Below, piece after piece: positions 1 through 8,100 of a stretch of DNA of 15,708 nucleotides (position 1 is its first letter; every line of letters begins with the position of its first letter). The stretch spans positions 1-15,708 of the forward strand of contig JAEDEK010000035.1 in assembly GCA_016293365.1 (NCBI GenBank), read 5' to 3'. The notes below the pieces were generated by a model. It had not been told where the DNA came from. It searched no databases and was given only the letters and a program-made list of their open reading frames with translations. The position numbers and the translations under genes were made by a program. Origin of the DNA: Bulleidia sp. Its GTDB lineage: Bacteria > Bacillota_I > Bacilli_A > Erysipelotrichales > Erysipelotrichaceae.

Positions 1-40
1 TATCAGAAGAAAACATCAGGATGAAAACAGTAACCCCCTC

Positions 41-74
41 AGTACAGTCGGATTCCGGCTGTACTTTCCGTTTT
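41..74 (+). terminator. Hairpin, possible terminator of a gene left of the window
   Basis: AGTACAG (41-47) pairs with CTGTACT (59-65), and the stem continues through one wobble and CGG/CCG around a 3-base loop, giving about 11 pairs. It is followed by ttccgtttt, a weak U-tract. A plus-strand reading frame open from base 1 stops at 22-24 (last residues YQKKTSG), which would suit the tail of a gene outside the window. That tail is too short to call. Confidence 0.45.
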
Positions 75-515
75 CAGACATGTCAGAAACATTGATTTTG
101 TTGCATTTTCTGTTATGTTTTACTCGAATTTGAATAAACTTATTAACAGTTTTGTACTAATTATCACTTCACTTGCATCCATACCTTTTTCATGCCATAT
201 TATAGATGACGAACAGCTCTGAGTGCTTATTGTCGCTTGCAACAGGGCTTATATCTTCATAGCTTCACTCGTCAGAAAACTCGCTTCTACTGCCTGTCAG
301 TTCGTTCAGAAAGTGGAAGCCTGTTTTCGTTTTATGATGCATCATGACAGGTATTACCATACGGAAAATGCACTTTTTTGCGATCCCTTTTCTTTCTTTA
401 ATCAAGACAGTATGTTGTACCTTCTGTAGTTGTTACAATCATTGCTTAACTTCATGTACGTTTGCATCTCGTCAACCTGACTTTTTTGTCAATACTCATC
501 TTTTGTTCATTTCTA
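75..515. other. Intergenic stretch with no gene recognised
   Basis: AT-rich sequence. The open frames on either strand show no start with a ribosome binding site and no recognisable protein. Visible structures are a perfect 12-bp palindrome ATGATGCATCAT (334-345), a CCTGTCA/TGACAGG inverted repeat (293-299 and 345-351) and a TGAC-T6-GTCA palindrome (479-492). It may be decayed flank of the insertion element next to it, but I cannot identify its left end. Confidence 0.5.
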
Positions 516-545
516 CTGTACAATCATTTAATGAAAGGCATCACT

Positions 546-689
546 ATGGAAAACGTAAACACTAGACCATATTGGATTCATGATACCAATAAACTATGGT
601 CAAACAGTTACTATGCAGGTACTGTCGGAAACATGAGCAAGGAAACAGTAAAGCAATACATTCTCAACCAATACACAGGAAAGGAATAG
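546..689 (+). pseudogene. C-terminal remnant of IS200/IS605-family transposase TnpA
   Basis: Forty-seven codons matching only the last third of a Y1 (HUH) transposase. The segment LWSNSYYAGTVGN followed by SKETVKQYILNQ is the typical TnpA ending. This part normally contributes the helix with the catalytic tyrosine (SYY and KQYI tyrosines are visible), but the N-terminal beta-sheet with the HUH metal-binding motif is absent here and in the neighbouring frames, so it cannot be an active transposase. The ATG at 546 has an AAAGG ribosome binding site 7 bases upstream and a TACAAT -10-like hexamer at 519-524, so the stub could still be translated. The stop TAG is immediately followed by an element-end hairpin. 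Identification rests on motif recall, not a search. Confidence 0.75.
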
Positions 690-732
690 TGCCAATTCCT
701 CCCGCAGATGAATCAGCAGGATTCCTTGGCAC
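689..732 (+). mobile_element. Right-end hairpin of the IS200/IS605-type relic
   Basis: GTGCCAA (689-695) and TTGGCAC (726-732) form a perfect 7-bp inverted repeat. They enclose a second imperfect stem, CTCCCGC with GCAGGAT. Subterminal hairpins just after tnpA are what single-strand transposases of this family recognise. The regulator homology on the minus strand stops at base 733, exactly where this hairpin ends, which marks the probable element boundary. Confidence 0.6.
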
Positions 733-1557
733 ATTCTTCATTGAATTCCCGATAGAAAGACTTCGTATTGGCATATCCATGTCGAAGACAAAGATCTGAT
801 ACCGTTTCATCTGTTGCAATGAGGTCCTGCTCGATATGACGGATTCTGACAGAATTGAGATAATCACTGATCGTCATATTCAATGATGTCTGAAACAGTC
901 TTGCCATATACCCATAGGAAATATGGAAATGATCCGCCAGAGATGATACTTCTTCAATTTCCAGATAATGATCATCCATATAATCCAGTATCTCTACAAG
1001 TCGGCTCCTGTTTTTTCAGTAACACCATGCACTGACTCATATGGAACCAATGTATGTTTGAGCAGCAGGTATACCAGCTGATAGGCAATTCCTGTCAGCT
1101 TCATATCCGAAAAATCATCTATGATCTTATATGTATCAATCAGATCAGAGATACAGGAATGTATTTCTGATAGATGATCTCCTTCATAATCTGTCACAAA
1201 CTGATAATCCCCGATTTTCCTGAAACAGGTTTCCAGAAAATCATATCTGATCTGAATGGCAAATCCGTAATATTCTTCATGTGGTTTCACACATCGACAC
1301 GAATGAATCTGCGAGGAATTGACAATCAGAAAATGACCTGGAAATACGCGGAATACATTTCCATCAATCCATGCTTCCGTAGAGCCATGAATCGGAACAC
1401 TCAGTTCGATGGAGCGATGCCAGTGTTTTGGTACAGCACAGTTGATATCCTGATCATGGATGCTGATTTCAACCATGTGTATGAATTACTGAAGCTGATA
1501 GGAAATCTGCTCATATTCCACAGTTCCATTCAGCTGATCATATTGTACTAACTTCAT
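713..1557 (-). pseudogene. AraC-family transcriptional regulator, broken at three places
   Basis: The N-terminal half is an AraC-type cupin sensor domain (HWHRSIELSVPIHG, then FRVFPGHFLIVNSSQIHS). The C-terminal half has the two helix-turn-helices (EEVSSLADHFHISYGYMARL and DLCLRHGYANTKSFYREFNE). The probable original start is the ATG at 1555-1557 (MKLVQYDQLNGTVEYEQ), with AGGTAG upstream. Codon 24 is TAA (1486-1488), likely a former CAA, and reading resumes FIHMVEIS. Near 1000 the frame shifts at a run of six A: with a seventh A the protein would read TEKNRSRLVEILDYMDDHY straight into the second half. The end is cut by the insertion-element hairpin, so the usual GMSP.EYR tail is missing. An intact version probably controlled a nearby carbohydrate or metabolic gene; its target is unknown. 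Separate restart products at 1476 and 979 are possible but would be non-functional halves. Confidence 0.8.
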
Positions 1558-1574
1558 TTCAGCTACCTGCATCA

Positions 1575-1580
1575 AGTATA
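1575..1580 (-). promoter_or_regulatory. -10 element of the broken AraC-family gene
   Basis: On the minus strand TATACT lies 18 bases before the ATG at 1557 and about 5 bases after the preceding terminator T-run. No good -35 is visible because that position falls inside the terminator hairpin. Confidence 0.35.
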
Positions 1581-1585
1581 CCACG

Positions 1586-1610
1586 AAAAAACAGAGCCCA
1601 CAGACTCTGT
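1586..1610 (-). terminator. Terminator of the D-amino acid transaminase gene
   Basis: Minus-strand ACAGAG pairs with CTCTGT, extended by a wobble and a C-G pair around a TGTG loop, and is followed by six T. It begins 1-2 bases after the transaminase stop codon. Confidence 0.8.
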
Positions 1611-1611
1611 C

Positions 1612-2469
1612 TTAATACATCTTCCAGCCGATTTCCCTTTCAACTCTGTCCATATATGTTTTCTGAATTGTATGGAACAGTTCCCTGTCTTTCATACCTA
1701 CCGGTTTACCATTCAATGTATCAGCCGCAACGCACAGTTTTGTTGTGGAACATACAATGACTTCATCCGCATCATACACTTCATCCATTGTCACATCTCT
1801 TGCTTCACATGGAATACCAAGATCTGCCGCAATCTCAAAGATATGCTTTCTGGAAATGGATGGCAGAATCAATTCATTCAGCTTTGGACCAATCAGCTTT
1901 CCATCTTTCAGAATCAGAAGTGAGCTGTGTGCACACTCCGTCAGCTGACTGCCTCGATGCATGACGGTTTCCCCACAACCTTCTTCCTTTGCCTTCTGCG
2001 CCGCCATGACATTTGGAATCAGATTGACTGTCTTGATATTACAGTGGAAGAATCTTGTATCTTCACATTCCGACAGTTTCATTGCCTCTTCATGATTCAG
2101 ACTCTTTGCCGGTGTAATCATGATCAGAAGTGTCGGTTTTACGGAAGCATCCGGAAACTCATGGTTTCTTGGTCCATTGCCTCTGCTGGTCTGCCAGTAG
2201 ATCACAACAGGTCCATCAGTTTCAGCCGCATCAACGCATTTCTGGATTTCGCAAGTCAGCTGCTGCCTTGTCAGATGGAAATCAATGCGCATCAGCTGGC
2301 AGCTGCGATAGAAACGATCCAGATGATCCTCCATCGCAAACAGTTTATGGTTGTTGGCGAATGTGACATCGTATACGCCATCTCCGAAAAACATTGCACG
2401 ATCTCTCATTGGAATCCGGATTTCATCCACCGGCCCCATCACACCATTGTAATAACCGATATTGATCAT
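1612..2469 (-). CDS. dat: D-amino acid transaminase (class IV aminotransferase)
   Basis: 285 residues, the usual length for D-alanine aminotransferase. The family interconverts D-alanine or D-glutamate and 2-oxo acids with PLP in the cytosol, supplying D-amino acids for peptidoglycan. Visible landmarks: FGDGVYDV (28-35) with the active-site tyrosine region; RGNGPRNHEFP (96-106) carrying the Arg/His pair typical of D-specific enzymes, which bind the substrate carboxylate; Lys146 in the HCNIKTVNL segment as the PLP Schiff-base lysine; Glu178, which contacts the pyridine nitrogen; and STTK (241-244), which binds cofactor phosphate. The RxH and CDIKSLN-like context favours D-amino acid over branched-chain or aminodeoxychorismate members. 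ATG at 2469 has AAAGGGG 8 bases upstream and a TATAAA -10 candidate. It is transcribed alone, with terminators on both sides. After Glu178 the sequence CAHSSL departs from the common GSSSN, which might alter substrate range. Confidence 0.88.
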   Translation of the reverse strand: MINIGYYNGVMGPVDEIRIPMRDRAMFFGDGVYDVTFANNHKLFAMEDHLDRFYRSCQLMRIDFHLTRQQLTCEIQKCVDAAETDGPVVIYWQTSRGNGPRNHEFPDASVKPTLLIMITPAKSLNHEEAMKLSECEDTRFFHCNIKTVNLIPNVMAAQKAKEEGCGETVMHRGSQLTECAHSSLLILKDGKLIGPKLNELILPSISRKHIFEIAADLGIPCEARDVTMDEVYDADEVIVCSTTKLCVAADTLNGKPVGMKDRELFHTIQKTYMDRVEREIGWKMY

Positions 2470-2500
2470 ACTTCTTTCCCCTTTATTTCATGTTTGGAAT

Positions 2501-2508
2501 ATTTTATA
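2501..2508 (-). promoter_or_regulatory. -10 candidate for dat
   Basis: Minus-strand TATAAAAT lies between the pta terminator and the dat ribosome binding site. The -35 position overlaps the terminator stem and is poor, so the promoter is tentative. Confidence 0.35.
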
Positions 2509-2519
2509 CCCACCCATGT

Positions 2520-2550
2520 AAAAAGACCATCTGAAACTGATCAGATGATC
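2520..2550 (-). terminator. Terminator of pta
   Basis: On the minus strand GATCATCTGA pairs with TCAGATGGTC (10 pairs, one wobble) around a 6-base loop and is followed by five T. It starts 8 bases after the pta stop codon. Confidence 0.9.
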
Positions 2551-2557
2551 CTGTATT

Positions 2558-3541
2558 TTATGCAAGTGCAGCTGTAATGATTGCCATGGAGTATACTTCA
2601 ATCGCATTACATCCACGGGACAGGTCGTTGATCGGCGCATTCAGGCCTAACAGAATCGGACCATAAGCTTCAAAGTTACCAAGTCTTTGCGCAATCTTAT
2701 AACCGATATTACCGGAATTAATATCCGGGAAAATGAATGTATTGGCATGACCAGCAACTTCAGATTCAGGGCACTTTGTACGGGCAACTCTAGGAGAAAC
2801 AGCAGCGTCAAACTGGATTTCGCCTTCAATCGGCAGAGCCGGGAACTTTGCCTTTGCCTTTGCAGCAGCATTTCTCATCTTTGTAACATCTTCACCTTTG
2901 CCAGAACCCAGTGTGGAATAGGAAAGGAATGCTACCTTTGGATCAACACCGAAGATCTTTGCACAGTCAGCTACTTCACCGCAGATTTCTGCAAGCTGAT
3001 CTTCACTTGGACAGATATTGATGGCACAGTCCCCCATTGCCAGTACCTCATTGTCACCAGTTGCGGATGGTCTTACAAGAATAAAACAGGAAGATACAAC
3101 AGAGTTTTCAGGCTTTGTCTTGATCAGCTGTAAAGCAGGACGTACTGTATCTGCTGTGGAATATGTTGCACCACCAAGAAGACAGTCTGCAATACCCATC
3201 TTGACAAGCATTGTACCGAAATAATTCGGTGCCTTTAATGTCTTTCTTGCTTCTTCCGGTGTGACACCCTTGCTCTTACGAAGTTCACAGAAAGCATTTA
3301 CCATATCATCCATCGCATCGTAGTTTTCAGGGTCGAAAATCAGAGCCCCACGGATATTAAAACCGGACTCTTCAGCCGCAGCCATGACTCTTTCCGGATT
3401 ACCGATCAGAATCGGATACAGAAAGTTACTTGCCAGAAGTCTTGAAGATGCTTCCAGGATTCTTGGATCCTCACCATCTGTCAGGACGATTGTCTTAGGA
3501 CTTTTTTTCAAACGAGAGATCATTTCACCAAAACCGTACAT
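2558..3541 (-). CDS. pta: Phosphate acetyltransferase
   Basis: 327 residues, the size of the short single-domain bacterial Pta. It converts acetyl-CoA and phosphate to acetyl phosphate and CoA, the first step of the acetate overflow pathway that yields ATP through acetate kinase. Supporting segments: KTIVLTDGEDPRILEAS near the N-terminus, GGATYSTADTVRPALQLIKT (123-142), the RPSATGDNEVLAMGDCAIN active-site region (156-174), VAFLSYSTLGSGKGEDV (203-219) and LGLNAPINDLSRGCNAIEVY near the C-terminus, equivalent to the conserved KPVNDLSRGC motif. ATG at 3541 follows a strong GGAGG at a 6-base spacing. No ackA lies beside it. The promoter is well formed and a perfect cre site sits just upstream, suggesting CcpA control. 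The alternative, phosphate butyryltransferase, is less likely given the length and the NDLSRGC motif. Confidence 0.93.
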   Translation of the reverse strand: MYGFGEMISRLKKSPKTIVLTDGEDPRILEASSRLLASNFLYPILIGNPERVMAAAEESGFNIRGALIFDPENYDAMDDMVNAFCELRKSKGVTPEEARKTLKAPNYFGTMLVKMGIADCLLGGATYSTADTVRPALQLIKTKPENSVVSSCFILVRPSATGDNEVLAMGDCAINICPSEDQLAEICGEVADCAKIFGVDPKVAFLSYSTLGSGKGEDVTKMRNAAAKAKAKFPALPIEGEIQFDAAVSPRVARTKCPESEVAGHANTFIFPDINSGNIGYKIAQRLGNFEAYGPILLGLNAPINDLSRGCNAIEVYSMAIITAALA

Positions 3542-3585
3542 GTATTACCTCCAGAAAACAGTTTTTTTGTTTATCAGTCGTCTAC

Positions 3586-3613
3586 ATTGTATACCGTTTT
3601 TTTCAAATGGCAA
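3586..3613 (-). promoter_or_regulatory. Sigma-A type promoter of pta
   Basis: Minus strand: TTGCCA (-35, bases 3608-3613), 16-base spacer, TACAAT (-10, bases 3586-3591). It lies between the degV terminator and the pta ribosome binding site. Confidence 0.7.
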
Positions 3614-3618
3614 TTTCG

Positions 3619-3632
3619 TGAAAACGTTATCA
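3619..3632 (-). promoter_or_regulatory. cre operator (CcpA site) upstream of pta
   Basis: TGAAAACGTTATCA fits the catabolite-responsive element consensus TGWAANCGNTNWCA at every position and is near-palindromic, so it also fits on the other strand. Its centre lies about 46 bases upstream of the predicted transcription start, outside the -35 box. In Bacillus subtilis pta and ackA, CcpA activates from cre sites upstream of the promoter, so activation by abundant sugar is the inferred role. Confidence 0.7.
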
Positions 3633-3643
3633 TATCTGTGCAT

Positions 3644-3673
3644 AAAAAAAGGACATATAACCGATATATGTCC
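3644..3673 (-). terminator. Terminator of degV
   Basis: A perfect 9-bp stem GGACATATA/TATATGTCC with a 5-base loop is followed on the minus strand by seven T. It begins 8 bases after the degV stop. Confidence 0.92.
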
Positions 3674-3680
3674 TCTGTTT

Positions 3681-4523
3681 TCAGTCAATGGCGATTGCTT
3701 GTACAGCTACACATTCAGGTCCACCCTGAGAGATGAATGCAGGAGTCAGAGGGAACAGCTGAACCTCGACATTTCCGAATACTTCCTGAATCTTTTCCTT
3801 GATCTGCAGTGCAAGCTTTTCATTATGTGCATGTGATACATAGAAACGGAATGTATGATCCACACCTTCCTTCTGCAGGTCTTCCACAATAGATGAAACT
3901 ACCTTCTTCAAGGTACGGCATATCGCAAACTTATCCAGGCCCTGTCCTTTTTCACCACGTTTCATGACCGGAATCAGTTTCAGCAGGCCACCTAACGCAC
4001 CAGCCATGGAATTGAGTCTGCCACCTCTGACAAGGAAACCGAAATCAAATGGCACAAGATAGGAAACTTCCGTTTCTCTTGCCTTTTCCAGTACTGCCAG
4101 AATATCCTGGACTGTTTTTCCTTCCTTTGCCATGCGGAGTGCCACATCAAACATGATACGGTGTGGACCGCAGAGTGTACGGGAATCAAAGACATGCACC
4201 TTTTCCGGGCGGGAACACTGATCTTTTGCCAGTAATGCAGATTGATAGGTGCCGGAAAGACCGGAAGACATGGCAATATCCAGTACTTCTCCTGTACTGC
4301 TCAATTCATCATATGCATCAATCTTTTCACCCAGTGCCGGCTGTGACGTCTTTGGAACATGTTTATCAGCGATCATGTCCAGCAACATGACATCGTTGAT
4401 GTCCTCCAGATCACGATAGGATCTGTCATTGATGGTCACATGCAGTGGAACAATTGTTGTTCCAAGCTGCTTTCCCTGCTCAGGTGTATACATTGTGGAT
4501 GTATCCGAAACGATATGTATCAT
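3681..4523 (-). CDS. DegV family fatty-acid-binding protein
   Basis: 280 residues from the ATG at 4523, chosen because MIHIVSDTSTMYT is the normal DegV N-terminus and AGAGGT lies upstream. The frame is open for 17 more codons but these lack a ribosome binding site and overlap the promoter. DegV proteins bind a single fatty acyl chain; some (FakB) present it to the kinase FakA for phosphorylation and use in phospholipid synthesis. Motifs: SDTS (6-9), TSQP (59-62), SSGLSGTY (86-93) holding the carboxylate-binding serines, RGGRLN (166-171) and GGPECVAVQ near the C-terminus, where relatives usually have a HTGPG-like loop. No fakA is in the window. Assignment to FakB is plausible but cannot be decided here. 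Confidence 0.9.
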   Translation of the reverse strand: MIHIVSDTSTMYTPEQGKQLGTTIVPLHVTINDRSYRDLEDINDVMLLDMIADKHVPKTSQPALGEKIDAYDELSSTGEVLDIAMSSGLSGTYQSALLAKDQCSRPEKVHVFDSRTLCGPHRIMFDVALRMAKEGKTVQDILAVLEKARETEVSYLVPFDFGFLVRGGRLNSMAGALGGLLKLIPVMKRGEKGQGLDKFAICRTLKKVVSSIVEDLQKEGVDHTFRFYVSHAHNEKLALQIKEKIQEVFGNVEVQLFPLTPAFISQGGPECVAVQAIAID

Positions 4524-4545
4524 AGTTATTTTTACCTCTGCCATA

Positions 4546-4574
4546 AGATTAGTATAGGAATCCATGAAAGTCAA
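4546..4574 (-). promoter_or_regulatory. Promoter candidate for degV
   Basis: Minus-strand TTGACT (4569-4574) is a good -35. At a 17-base spacing the -10 is only TAATCT (4546-4551); the better hexamer TATACT (4551-4556) is 12 bases away, too close for the same -35. Which -10 is used cannot be told from sequence. Confidence 0.45.
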
Positions 4575-4597
4575 TACACATAGTAATAAAAACCATG

Positions 4598-4626
4598 TTG
4601 AATGTTATTTAAAACAATGTTATATT
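4598..4626 (+). promoter_or_regulatory. Promoter of the DUF1836 gene with overlapping repeats
   Basis: TTGAAT (4598-4603), exactly 17 bases, then TATATT (4621-4626). The ATG is at 4633, 6 bases after the -10, so transcription should begin at or next to the start codon. The spacer carries two direct copies of AATGTTAT (4601-4608 and 4616-4623), and ACAAT/ATTGT (4615-4619 and 4625-4629 approximately) flanks the -10 as an inverted repeat. These could be operator sequences. Confidence 0.6.
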
Positions 4627-4632
4627 GTAACC

Positions 4633-5121
4633 ATGAACAGATTTAAATTCCCTGCATGGGAGCAGTTACCGGATATGGGACTTTACATGGACCAGGTCAT
4701 CACATTTCTCAATGACAGGCTTTCCTGCCTGTATTTCAATGATGAAAAGTTTGTTACAAACTCAATGATCAACAACTATGTCAAAGCTGGTCTTGTCAGA
4801 CGTCCGGAAAAAAAGCACTATACACGTACGCATCTTGCATACTTCATTGTTGTGACCATACTGAAAAGATGTTATTCGATGTCACAGATCGACAGCATGA
4901 TTCAGATTCAGACACATATGGACAACAGCAGCATCCATTCCGCCTACGATGTATTCATCCAGAGATTTGAAGATTCTCTCAATGCGGTATTTGAAGAAGA
5001 TGGGGAAGAACCGCCATTTGAGATCACTCGTAATGAACAGATCCTGATGGATAATGTCATTCAGTGCATCATTCATAAAATCCGCTCAGAATACCTGCTT
5101 TCCCGTATCGATCCATCATGA
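4633..5121 (+). CDS. DUF1836 family helix-turn-helix protein
   Basis: 162 residues starting at MNRFKFPAWEQLPDMGLYMDQ. The frame is open from 4564, but the earlier ATG would lie upstream of the promoter and the conserved family N-terminus starts here. The central part, VTNSMINNYVKAGLVRRPEK then a K-x-Y-T segment and LKRCYSMSQI (about 43-91), resembles the MerR-like winged helix found in DUF1836 proteins of Bacillota. The family is presumed to bind DNA; no target is established that I know of. No Shine-Dalgarno precedes the ATG and the promoter places the transcript start at the ATG, so the mRNA looks leaderless. It is divergent from degV, which makes degV or itself candidate targets. It ends in a terminator shared with the convergent adhesin gene. 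Confidence 0.85.
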   Translation: MNRFKFPAWEQLPDMGLYMDQVITFLNDRLSCLYFNDEKFVTNSMINNYVKAGLVRRPEKKHYTRTHLAYFIVVTILKRCYSMSQIDSMIQIQTHMDNSSIHSAYDVFIQRFEDSLNAVFEEDGEEPPFEITRNEQILMDNVIQCIIHKIRSEYLLSRIDPS

Positions 5122-5147
5122 AAAGGAGTGTGTCATCACTCCTTTTT
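5121..5147. terminator. Bidirectional terminator between the DUF1836 and adhesin genes
   Basis: GGAGTG (5125-5130) pairs with CACTCC (5137-5142), extended by AAAA/TTTT to about 10 pairs with a 6-base loop. T5 follows on the plus strand and T4 on the minus strand. It overlaps the last base of the DUF1836 stop codon and lies 9 bases beyond the adhesin stop. Confidence 0.88.
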
Positions 5148-5155
5148 CATATGGA

Positions 5156-8100
5156 TTACCGGCGGAACCGATCAGAATTCAGAAAGAGAATCACTCCCAT
5201 CAGCATGCATGCTCCGGCAAATACCATCAACATTGTCTGTAATGAGAATGGATCTGAGGTATCCGGTATTCTGTCATTTGTCAATGATACACGGATCACA
5301 CCGTTTTCATCACTTTCCTGTACAAAGGAAAGATGAATGATCTGTTCTGTTTTCACATATCCCTGTGGTGCCGTTACTTCTTTTATGTCACATCCTTTCG
5401 GATCGTACAGCACTTCAAACAGCACCTGCCCGTTTTCATCGGTTTCATTGAGGCATAGATTTCCATGGATATCATGCATGATGGTTCCATCTGGATGATA
5501 CAGTCCGATTTCAGCACCGGATATCAGACTGTAGTCTGCACTGTCCTGTTTCTGTACAGTAACATAGTATGTTTTTCTGTGGTCGGTCATGATGATACCC
5601 TGTTTCTTTTCTGTCGTTCCTGTCGCGGTAAATCCGATCTGCTGTGCAGTTTCATATCCATCAGGAGTTTCGACTTCCTGGACAATGTAGGCATTACCAC
5701 CTTTGAGAACACCTGAAACATCGACCGGATCCAGTCCGGTTTTCCATGCAGTGACTGTAAGAAGGTTTCCATCTTCATCATATGCAGGTACATAGTTTCC
5801 ATCTTCATCGATCTTTGCTTCAATGATCTGTAATCCCGCTCCTGCTACAGGTTTACCCTGATCATCCTGTTTCCATACAGAAATGTCAGTTGAAAGATCC
5901 ATCATCCGGATCACAAGTGGAGTGGCAGTTCCATACAGTGGAAGTTCAAATCGTATGGAGGTGGATGGATGATATCCTTCCTTCCACTGGATCTCCTCAA
6001 GAATGTATGTATGCCCTGCTTCCAGAATACCTTCCAGCACAATCGGTTCTTTTCCTGTGAAACCATCCTGTGGTAAAGGAATGACTTTGTTTCCAGTCTG
6101 ATCGATCAGCTGCAGCCTGATATCCGTAACAGGATTTCCCTGTTCATCCACCTTTTCAATCTGCACCGTAATCATATCATCCACCATGGTCACGTCCATA
6201 TCCTGTCTCAGATCCGATAGATCAATGGTCACATCATGACTCAGGTAATATCCTTGCAGCTGCTCTGACTGCTCTTCATGGAGCGTATAGACATGTCCTT
6301 CCTGCAGTCCCTTTGGATGATGGACTGTACCATCACTGATCCATGCATCCACCGGATTTCCATTTTCATCTTTGATCACAACAGAAGCATTGGATAATGG
6401 ATTTCCCTGCTCATCGATTTTATGTATTCCGATCCGGTAATTCACTACGGTAATGATCTGGTTTTCTCCATCAGAGTTAACAGTAAACAGCTGATCCTCT
6501 GCTTTCACATACCCATCCAAAGCTTCTGTCTCCCGGATTCTGTATGTTTCTGTTTCCATGAGGTTTTCCATCGCATGCGGGGTACCATCTGTAACCCAGG
6601 CATCCATGATCTGTCCATTCAGATTCAAAACCTGCATGGAAACTCCAGCAATGCCGTTTCCATCCTGATCCACCTTGTTCAGAAATACCTGAGAATCGAC
6701 CATGATTTCTTCCTGAATCTTACCCTGTGGACTTACCGTAAAGGTCAGATCTTTCGCTTTTACATAACCGGATGGTGCCTGTAGTTCCTTCAGTACATAG
6801 GTATTCCCTTCCTGCAATCCGTTTACCTTGTGTCCTTTACCATCTGAGATCCATTCATCCATCCTGTTACCATCCAGATCCTCGACACAAAGGCGTGCTC
6901 CCTGTATACCTGTAAAGGAGGCATCCTGCTTGTATATGGATACGATCTCATCCACCATTGTGATTTTCTGTGTGATTACAGTATTCTGCAACGTAAATGG
7001 AATCGAAGAAGCTCTGACATAGCCGACAGGGGCGAGATCCTCATGAAGAACGTATGTTTTCTGTGCGTGCAATCCAAGAATGATATGTGGTCTCTCATCG
7101 GAAATCCATTCATCCACCACATTTCCTTCCATGTCTGTCACTTTCATGAAAGCTCCTGGCAGCTGTTTTCCATCCGTGATATCTATCTTGGAAACTGCAG
7201 TACGAGTTGGATGATTGATGATATTCACATTCGCTGTAAACACTTCTGTTGTGCGGTCATCCTCCGGCTGCAGAAAGGAAATTTCTCTCCACCATCCTGT
7301 ATCTACAAATCCTTCCGGTACATTGATTTCCCTGAGGATATAGGTTCCAAGAGGTATGTGATCCAGCTGTAATACACCATCATGATCCGGATGCAGGATT
7401 CCACTTGAAACATACTGCCCATCCTTAAGAATCTTTGCCTGCATGCCGGAAGAGGTAATAATACTTCCATCCGCAGGATCCCTGATATCTTCTTTTGCGA
7501 TCAGTTCAAAGCTGAATACAGTCGGATCTGAAAGATCCACCACAGATGTGTCATGGACTGTATGAAGAATGGATTTGTTTCCCCTTAGACTTCCTAGAGC
7601 ACGCCGGTTATACACTTCCTGACTCACTCGGTATGTCTTTTCAATCTGACTGATACCTGCTGTTTCATCATAGAGAATCTCATACTTCGCATTTCCGGAT
7701 ACTTCCAGCTGCGTAAACTTCACCCCATTGACTTCCAGCTGATCCCTGCCTGCACTTACATATCCTGCAGGTGTTTCATTCACCCCTGTTTCATCATGGT
7801 CCATTTCAAAGATGAAATAACTGCCGGCTGATACATGCACAGGGGTTACTGCTCTTCCTGGATCATCTGCATCACTGTTGCCTTCATCCACAACAAACGT
7901 ACCCTTTTCCACGACTTCTGACTGATCGGAATATGTGCGGAATACATCATAGCTGTGTGTACCAATCTTCTGTGTGACAAATCCATGGACAATTCTGTTT
8001 CCATGATCCATTGGACTGGTATGGTTTCTGTCAATCTCTGTCCATTGACCATCTCCATCATAATCATAACCGATCATAAAGGAAGCACCGTTGTATGTGA

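Noticed and set aside
90..240. Minus-strand frame containing GMDASEV, considered as the lost AraC C-terminus beyond the element
   Set aside because: Resemblance to the GMSPSEYR tail is only a few residues, and the rest does not fit an AraC ending.
223..565. Plus-strand open frames of 68 and 73 codons left of the transposase relic
   Set aside because: No ribosome binding site, cysteine- and phenylalanine-rich low-quality composition, and no recognisable motif.
4524..4574. 17-codon N-terminal extension of DegV
   Set aside because: No ribosome binding site, it covers the promoter, and MIHIVSD is the family's normal start.
4564..4632. 23-codon N-terminal extension of the DUF1836 protein
   Set aside because: Its ATG is upstream of the TTGAAT/TATATT promoter, and the residues are not typical of the family.
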